This document shows positions 59,251-64,000 of a stretch of 64,000 bases of DNA, one piece after another. The stretch covers positions 1,550,001 through 1,614,000 of the forward strand of contig NZ_BAABAY010000001.1 of NCBI RefSeq assembly GCF_039537665.1. The letters are read 5' to 3'. The notes beneath the pieces were generated by a model. That model was not told the origin of the DNA and did no database searches. It was given only the letters and a program-made list of their open reading frames with translations. This DNA is from Gaetbulibacter_A aestuarii (GTDB lineage: Bacteria; Bacteroidota; Bacteroidia; Flavobacteriales; Flavobacteriaceae). Position numbers and translations under genes: made by a program. Each line of letters begins with the position of its first letter. The stretch's first letter is position 1.

Positions 59251-61557
59251 ATGAAAGTTTGTATTGCAGAAAAACCAAGTGTTGCCCGGGAAATAGCTGC
59301 CGTTTTAGGAGCTAAAACAAAGCATGATGGCTATTTTGAAGGCAATGGCTATGCCGTAACATACACCTTTGGGCATCTTTGTACCCTAAAGGAACCTGCC
59401 GATTACAAACCCTATTGGAAAAGTTGGGATCTGAACAATCTCCCTATGCTCCCGGATAAATTTGAAACCAAAGTCGTTTCCAATGCCGGGATAGAAAAAC
59501 AATTCAAGATCATAAAATCCCTGTTTGATAAAGCCGATGAGGTTATCAACTGCGGCGATGCCGGACAGGAGGGAGAGCTTATCCAGCGTTGGGTCATGAC
59601 GGCTGCCGGTTATACAGGTCCGGTAAAGCGCCTTTGGATTTCCTCTTTAACTACGGAAGCCATAAAAGAAGGTTTCGAGAATTTAAAACCGTCTACCCAA
59701 TACGATAATCTTTTTTACGCCGGATTTTCCAGAGCCATTGGTGATTGGCTCTTAGGAATTAACGCCACCCGATTATACACCGTAAAACACGGCGGCTATA
59801 AACAAGTATTATCGATTGGTCGTGTGCAAACGCCAACCTTAGCCATGGTGGTAAATAGGTTCAAAGACATTGAAAATTTTAAACCGCAACCGTATTGGGA
59901 ATTACAAACCTTGTATCGCGATACCTTATTTAGTTACGAGGAAGGCCGTTTCCTGAAAAAAGAAGATGGCGAAACTTTAGCAGAAAAAGTAAAGGCAGCG
60001 GCATTCGAGATCAAATCTATAACCAAAAAGGATGGTAAAGAATATGCTCCAAAACTTTTCGATCTTACCGGGCTTCAGGTGTATTGTAACAAAAAGTTTG
60101 GGTTTACTGCCGAGGATACCTTAAAGATCGTTCAAAAATTATACGAACTTAAAGTTGTGACCTACCCCAGGGTAGATACCACATTTTTACCGGATGATAT
60201 TTATCCTAAAGTCCCGGGAATATTAAAGAAACTCACAAACTATTCTAAATTAACGGCGCCGCTTTTGGGCAAAAAAATTAAAAAATCGTCTAAAGTATTC
60301 AACGATAAAAAAGTAACTGATCACCATGCGATCATTCCAACAGGTGTTCAGATAAATCTGCAGTACAATCAACAGCAGGTTTATGATATTATTACCAAAC
60401 GATTTATTGCCGTGTTTTATGACGATTGTAAAGTGGCTAATACCACGGTTCTTGGAGAAGCCGCTGAAGTACCATTTAAAACTACGGGAAAACAGATCCT
60501 GAAAAAAGGCTGGCGTGTGGTATTCGAGGATCCCGATACCGATAAAACTGCCGGCAACGAAAATATTTTACCTGCGTTTTCTGAGGGTGAAAAGGGCCCA
60601 CACGAACCGTCTTTTTTAGAAAAGGAAACCAAACCACCGAATCAATTTACAGAAGCTTCCTTGCTTCGTGCGATGGAAACTGCCGGAAAACAAGTGGATG
60701 ATGATGAGCTGCGAGATCTGATGAAGGAGAACGGTATTGGTCGTCCTTCCACCAGGGCCAATATTATCGAAACCCTGTTCAAGCGGCAATATATTAAGCG
60801 AAATAAAAAGCAGGTGCTTCCAACGGTTACGGGAATTCAATTGATAGAGATCATTCAAAATGACCTCTTAAAATCTGCTGAACTCACGGGAACCTGGGAA
60901 AAGCAACTTAAGGATATTGAAAAAGGGACCTTCAGTGCGGCAGCCTTCATTAAAAACATGAAGCGCATGGTAGATGCTTTGGTTTACGAAGTGCGTAGTG
61001 AAACCAATCGGGCTAATTTATCGCAAGCTCAGGTCGTAAAAGCCCGAAAACAAAAAGTTCAATTAAAAAAAGAAAAAGGCATTTTATCGGAAACTTGTCC
61101 TAAATGTAAAAAAGGGACACTTTTAAAAGGTACGAGTGCCTATGGTTGTTCTGCATTCAAATCGGGTTGCGATTTTAAACTTCCTTTTAAGTTTTCAGGA
61201 AAAAAAATATCCGAAAAGCAATACATACGTTTACTAAAAAAAGGGAATACCGTCAATTTAAAAGGGTTTAAAGTTAACGAGAAAAGTGTTGAAGGCTTAC
61301 TGCGATTTGATACTGATTTTAAATTAAAATTAGAGCCTAAAGGTATTGCGGTCTCTAAATCTAATAATAAAATCTCAGGCTCATTGAGCTGTCCGAAATG
61401 CCAAAAAGGAACCATTATAAAAGGAAAAACGGCCTATGGCTGTAGTAATTACAGAGCAGGTTGCGATTTTAAAATGAGTTTCGAAACCGTGCGTCAGAAA
61501 ATAAACGGGCAAAAACCAACCAAAGAATTGGTTTACCAAATTCTATCTGAGAAATAA
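59251..61557 (+). CDS. topB: DNA topoisomerase III (type IA)
   Basis: 768 aa. TOPRIM start (MKVCIAEKPSVAREIAAVLGA, NCGDAGQEGELIQR), catalytic tyrosine in VVTYPRVDTTFLP (about 310), arm and hinge domains, and two C-terminal zinc-finger-like repeats (CPKCKKGTLLKG then GCSAFKSGCDF, and CPKCQKGTIIKG then GCSNYRAGCDF). Relaxes or decatenates DNA through single-strand passage. No plasmid or transposon genes are nearby, so it looks chromosomal. Confidence 0.95.
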   Translation: MKVCIAEKPSVAREIAAVLGAKTKHDGYFEGNGYAVTYTFGHLCTLKEPADYKPYWKSWDLNNLPMLPDKFETKVVSNAGIEKQFKIIKSLFDKADEVINCGDAGQEGELIQRWVMTAAGYTGPVKRLWISSLTTEAIKEGFENLKPSTQYDNLFYAGFSRAIGDWLLGINATRLYTVKHGGYKQVLSIGRVQTPTLAMVVNRFKDIENFKPQPYWELQTLYRDTLFSYEEGRFLKKEDGETLAEKVKAAAFEIKSITKKDGKEYAPKLFDLTGLQVYCNKKFGFTAEDTLKIVQKLYELKVVTYPRVDTTFLPDDIYPKVPGILKKLTNYSKLTAPLLGKKIKKSSKVFNDKKVTDHHAIIPTGVQINLQYNQQQVYDIITKRFIAVFYDDCKVANTTVLGEAAEVPFKTTGKQILKKGWRVVFEDPDTDKTAGNENILPAFSEGEKGPHEPSFLEKETKPPNQFTEASLLRAMETAGKQVDDDELRDLMKENGIGRPSTRANIIETLFKRQYIKRNKKQVLPTVTGIQLIEIIQNDLLKSAELTGTWEKQLKDIEKGTFSAAAFIKNMKRMVDALVYEVRSETNRANLSQAQVVKARKQKVQLKKEKGILSETCPKCKKGTLLKGTSAYGCSAFKSGCDFKLPFKFSGKKISEKQYIRLLKKGNTVNLKGFKVNEKSVEGLLRFDTDFKLKLEPKGIAVSKSNNKISGSLSCPKCQKGTIIKGKTAYGCSNYRAGCDFKMSFETVRQKINGQKPTKELVYQILSEK

Positions 61558-61589
61558 TTCAAGGCCCGGAAACGCGATAAAAATCAGGT

Positions 61590-62180
61590 ATGACATTTCA
61601 AACGGCATCAGATCAACACTTTTTAATATACAAACCTTACGGGATGCTGAGCCAGTTTTACAGCAATTCTAAACAGCAGCGTAGAAAACGTTTTTTGGGT
61701 GAATTATATGACTTTCCGGAAGGTCTGATGCCTATTGGTCGGTTAGACGAAAAATCTGAAGGATTATTGCTCTTGACCACTTCGGGAAAAATGAGCAATT
61801 ATGTGAACAGCCAGCGTATTGAAAAAGAGTATTATGCTTTGGTAGACGGCGAGATTACAAATGATGCCATTAAGCAATTAAGAACAGGGGTTATTATTGG
61901 CTTCAATGGTAAAAAATATCAAACTCAGCCTTGCGAGGTTTTTAAATTAACGAATAAGCCTGAAATTCCTCCGGCAGAACAAAAAATTCGAGATGATCGT
62001 CATGGCCCAACCTCCTGGGTATCGATAACTTTAAAGGAAGGTAAATTTCGTCAGGTTCGAAAAATGACTTCGGCTGTTGACTTTCCAACCTTGCGTTTAG
62101 TGCGGGTCAGGATTGGTAATTATAAAATTGGAGCTATGAAAATTGGTGAGGTAAAATCACTTGAGGATCTACACTTCTAA
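61590..62180 (+). CDS. rRNA pseudouridine synthase, RsuA/RluE type
   Basis: 196 aa. Catalytic motif GRLDEKSEGLLLLTTSG (Asp near 53) typical for RsuA/RluB/E/F family, then EKEYYALVDGEI and GKFRQVRKMTSAVDFPTLRLVRVRIG. Short size without an S4 domain points to RluE. 32 bp after topB. Its end overlaps the convergent membrane gene by 12 bp. Confidence 0.9.
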   Translation: MTFQTASDQHFLIYKPYGMLSQFYSNSKQQRRKRFLGELYDFPEGLMPIGRLDEKSEGLLLLTTSGKMSNYVNSQRIEKEYYALVDGEITNDAIKQLRTGVIIGFNGKKYQTQPCEVFKLTNKPEIPPAEQKIRDDRHGPTSWVSITLKEGKFRQVRKMTSAVDFPTLRLVRVRIGNYKIGAMKIGEVKSLEDLHF

Positions 62181-62804
62181 TTTTCCCAATTCCTTATAAT
62201 TTCGATTCAGGCGTTTTAAAAGCAGGCCATAAATGAGTTTATAGAAAAGCCAGATCACTACGATAAACAGAATGCTGAAAACAGTCATGATTACATAAGC
62301 CATAAACATTTGTTTGTCTGAAAAATCCTTTATTTCTGCAGCAATAGCAGGATCGTAGTGTATTGTATGATAAAACCCGAAAATCAAAGAGATTCCGGCA
62401 ACTACCAAATTATAGAGTACATAGTATTTTACTATTTTTCGGGTACGTAAAATACTTTCCATAAGTTTCTTAGCATTGTCTGTAACCGAAATGGATTTAT
62501 AGGATTTGAAAAGTAAATAAATAAAGAGCAAAATTATACCGTAACTTACTATGGTAAGCCAGGTCATTAAGGTCTCATTGGCGTAAACTTCATTTAATTT
62601 TTCCCTGTACTCCGTTGAAATGATATATGGAATCGTGTTAATGATAATCCATAAAAATAATTCGGCAATACTGATGTAAAACAGCATTTTTACCGTGGAT
62701 GACGATTTTTTGTGTAACATGGGGTAGATTTCTTTACCCGACAGTTTTTTGTGATGGTCATCAGACTTATTCCAGTCTTTTTTCAATAATTCTAATTCAT
62801 CCAT
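62169..62804 (-). CDS. Membrane protein, probable anti-sigma-type partner
   Basis: 211 aa. N-terminal cytosolic region (about 1-35: LELLKKDWNKSDDHHKKLSG) then four transmembrane helices (about 40-60, 85-105, 130-150, 165-190). Four bases downstream of the ECF sigma gene, so the pair is translationally linked; such membrane proteins often control the sigma factor, but no zinc anti-sigma motif is visible. Confidence 0.75.
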   Translation of the reverse strand: MDELELLKKDWNKSDDHHKKLSGKEIYPMLHKKSSSTVKMLFYISIAELFLWIIINTIPYIISTEYREKLNEVYANETLMTWLTIVSYGIILLFIYLLFKSYKSISVTDNAKKLMESILRTRKIVKYYVLYNLVVAGISLIFGFYHTIHYDPAIAAEIKDFSDKQMFMAYVIMTVFSILFIVVIWLFYKLIYGLLLKRLNRNYKELGKLEV

Positions 62805-62808
62805 AGCA

Positions 62809-63306
62809 TTACGGATTTAAAAGCGTCCTAAGCTTTGTTTTAATTCTATTCATTTTAACTCGGGCATTTACTTCACTAATCCCCAGAGTATCACTGATTT
62901 CTTTGTAATCTTTGTCTTCTAAATACAAGAAAACCAATGCTTTTTCAATGTCATTCAGATTATTTCTAACGGCCGCATAGAGTGCTTTAAGTTGTTGTTC
63001 TTCCGTGTCGTCGTAGGTTTCTGTTTTTATTTTGAAAGCTACATTATCGAAATCCTGAGTGGAAATACGACGTTTCGACTTTCGGTATAAGGTAATAGAT
63101 GTATTTAAGCCAACACGATACATCCAGGTACTAAATTTTGAATCACCACGAAACTTAGGATAGGCCTTCCAAAGTTGAATGGTAATTTCTTGAAACAAAT
63201 CGTTATGAGCCTCGTAGTTATTGGTATATAATCGGCACACCTTATGAACTATATTTTGGTGCTCCTCCAGTAATGCTACGAAACGTTGTTCTTCTTCTTT
63301 TTTCAA
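62809..63306 (-). CDS. ECF-type RNA polymerase sigma factor
   Basis: 165 aa. Region 2 (DLFQEITIQLWKAYPKFRGDSKFSTWMYRVGLNTSI, with the conserved WxYR) and region 4 (IEKALVFLYLEDKDYKEISDTLGISEVNARVKMNRIKTKL). No region 1 or 3. Directs alternative promoters; likely controlled by the membrane protein just downstream. Start at 63306 is the first ATG after the leader; an inverted repeat CTACC/GGTAG lies at 63320-63334. Confidence 0.93.
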   Translation of the reverse strand: MKKEEEQRFVALLEEHQNIVHKVCRLYTNNYEAHNDLFQEITIQLWKAYPKFRGDSKFSTWMYRVGLNTSITLYRKSKRRISTQDFDNVAFKIKTETYDDTEEQQLKALYAAVRNNLNDIEKALVFLYLEDKDYKEISDTLGISEVNARVKMNRIKTKLRTLLNP

Positions 63307-63611
63307 GGATGATAGTTAGCTACCAGATAGGTAGTCTTTGAATTAAAATTGTTACACAACTCAAATTATTTTTATAAAAATAAATATAAAATTTGGTTTA
63401 TAAACTTGGCAGTAAACTGTCAAAATTACAAGCGTTGATATTTGAAAATTTCTTAAAAAGGAAGTAAAAATGTCAGGTTTTTGTTAATAATTATTAAATT
63501 TTTTTCAGTTTTATCTACACTTTTATTTTGGTATTTTTTTTGTATATAAAGAACTGATTACTAGTAAAGTAATTAAATTTAAAATTAAGTTTAACCTAAA
63601 AATTTTTTGCA
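63307..63611. other. Intergenic region between sigma factor and hsp20
   Basis: AT-rich 305 bp with divergent promoters. A CTACC/GGTAG hairpin lies at 63320-63334 before the sigma gene. No FNR-like palindrome and no further gene seen. Confidence 0.5.
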
Positions 63612-64000
63612 ATGACTAGTTTAGCAACAATTAAGAAAAACGGAAGTTTAGCAAACAAAACTACAGGTTCTAGCTTCCCGTCATTATCATGGTTTGACGA
63701 CTTTGCAATGAATGATTTTCCTTCGTTATTTTCGTCTAACTTCAATACGGGTATATCGCTTCCTAAAGTAAATATCAAGGAAGTTGCTGATGCTTTTATT
63801 GTAGAGATGGCAGTTCCCGGTATGAAAAAATCAGATTTTGACATTAATTTAGATGATCATTTGTTATCAATTTCTGCCGAAGTTGAAAGTCAACATGAAG
63901 ACGATGATGAGGGCTACACCCGAAGAGAGTTTGGTTATTCTTCTTTTAAAAGAACCTTTACCTTACCGGAATCGGTAGATGATAGCAAAATTAATGCGAA
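63612..64000 (+). CDS. Small heat shock protein, Hsp20 family (partial)
   Basis: Starts at ATG 63612; the window ends after about 129 codons, so the C-terminal end is missing. Alpha-crystallin domain from about residue 46: LPKVNIKEVADAFIVEMAVPG, then DFDINLDDHLLSI and EFGYSSFKRTFTLPESV. Different N-terminal arm from the hsp20 at 547 and no island operator, so probably regulated by other stress signals. Confidence 0.93.
   Translation, partial: MTSLATIKKNGSLANKTTGSSFPSLSWFDDFAMNDFPSLFSSNFNTGISLPKVNIKEVADAFIVEMAVPGMKKSDFDINLDDHLLSISAEVESQHEDDDEGYTRREFGYSSFKRTFTLPESVDDSKINA

Noticed and set aside
59251..61557. Topoisomerase III as a sign of a conjugative element
   Set aside because: No tra, mob, integrase or plasmid genes nearby; chromosomal topB is common in this group.

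Overview
The window reads as chromosomal DNA of a marine-type Flavobacteriaceae member (Bacteroidota). Evidence: AT-rich DNA, almost no Shine-Dalgarno sequences, -7 promoter elements of the TAnnTTTG kind, and family content typical of the group (GIN-domain lipoprotein, PspC/PadR pair, MoxR-DUF58-DUF4129-SpoIIM operon, flavobacterial ECF sigma factor). No rRNA, phage, transposase or CRISPR array was seen. One tRNA (Pro, GGG) is present.

Left part, about 1-37.9 kb: a stress/survival island. It encodes a small heat shock protein, five two-domain universal stress proteins, a beta-CASP RNase, an ATP-cone/nuclease-like protein, TerB-like protein, thioredoxin, M50 protease with CBS domains, CbpA/CbpM chaperones, MscS channel, CDP-alcohol phosphatidyltransferase, metallophosphoesterase, two PNPOx-like flavin proteins, PepSY-like and triple-BON proteins, an Mla-type lipid transporter, sll1863-like coiled coil protein, ABC1 kinase, CBS protein, L,D-transpeptidase and a D-lactate-dehydrogenase-like enzyme. 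In its middle sits a two-component pair: a PAS-LOV-PAS histidine kinase whose LOV domain keeps the photoactive cysteine motif, and a response regulator fused to a CRP/FNR-type DNA-binding module.

The main discovery is that these units share one promoter design. A palindrome TGAY-N4-RTCA (FNR-like) lies with its centre 33 bp upstream of the centre of a TAnnTTTA/TTAG -7 box, at 19 promoters read from 17 palindromes (an 18th palindrome is an accessory upstream copy). Two palindromes serve divergent genes, and one of these lies between the LOV kinase and the TerB gene. This geometry would place the activator near -41.5. I infer that the REC-CRP/FNR regulator controls the island and itself, joining light/redox sensing to a dormancy- or hypoxia-like response. 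The RND efflux operon (17.4-23.5 kb) lacks the box and has its own twin-palindrome promoter.

Right part, about 38-64 kb: mostly housekeeping and envelope genes. manA, trxB, tRNA-Pro followed by a duplicated repeat, GIN/PspC/PadR cluster, DUF4870, DUF4442-like, AIM24-like protein, oxyR with a possible divergent small RNA, the MoxR-DUF58-SpoIIM membrane-stress operon with divergent RDD and TRIC genes, cyclophilin, NUDIX CoA pyrophosphatase, acyltransferase, GAF histidine kinase, topoisomerase III, pseudouridine synthase, ECF sigma factor with a membrane partner, and a second small heat shock gene cut by the window end.
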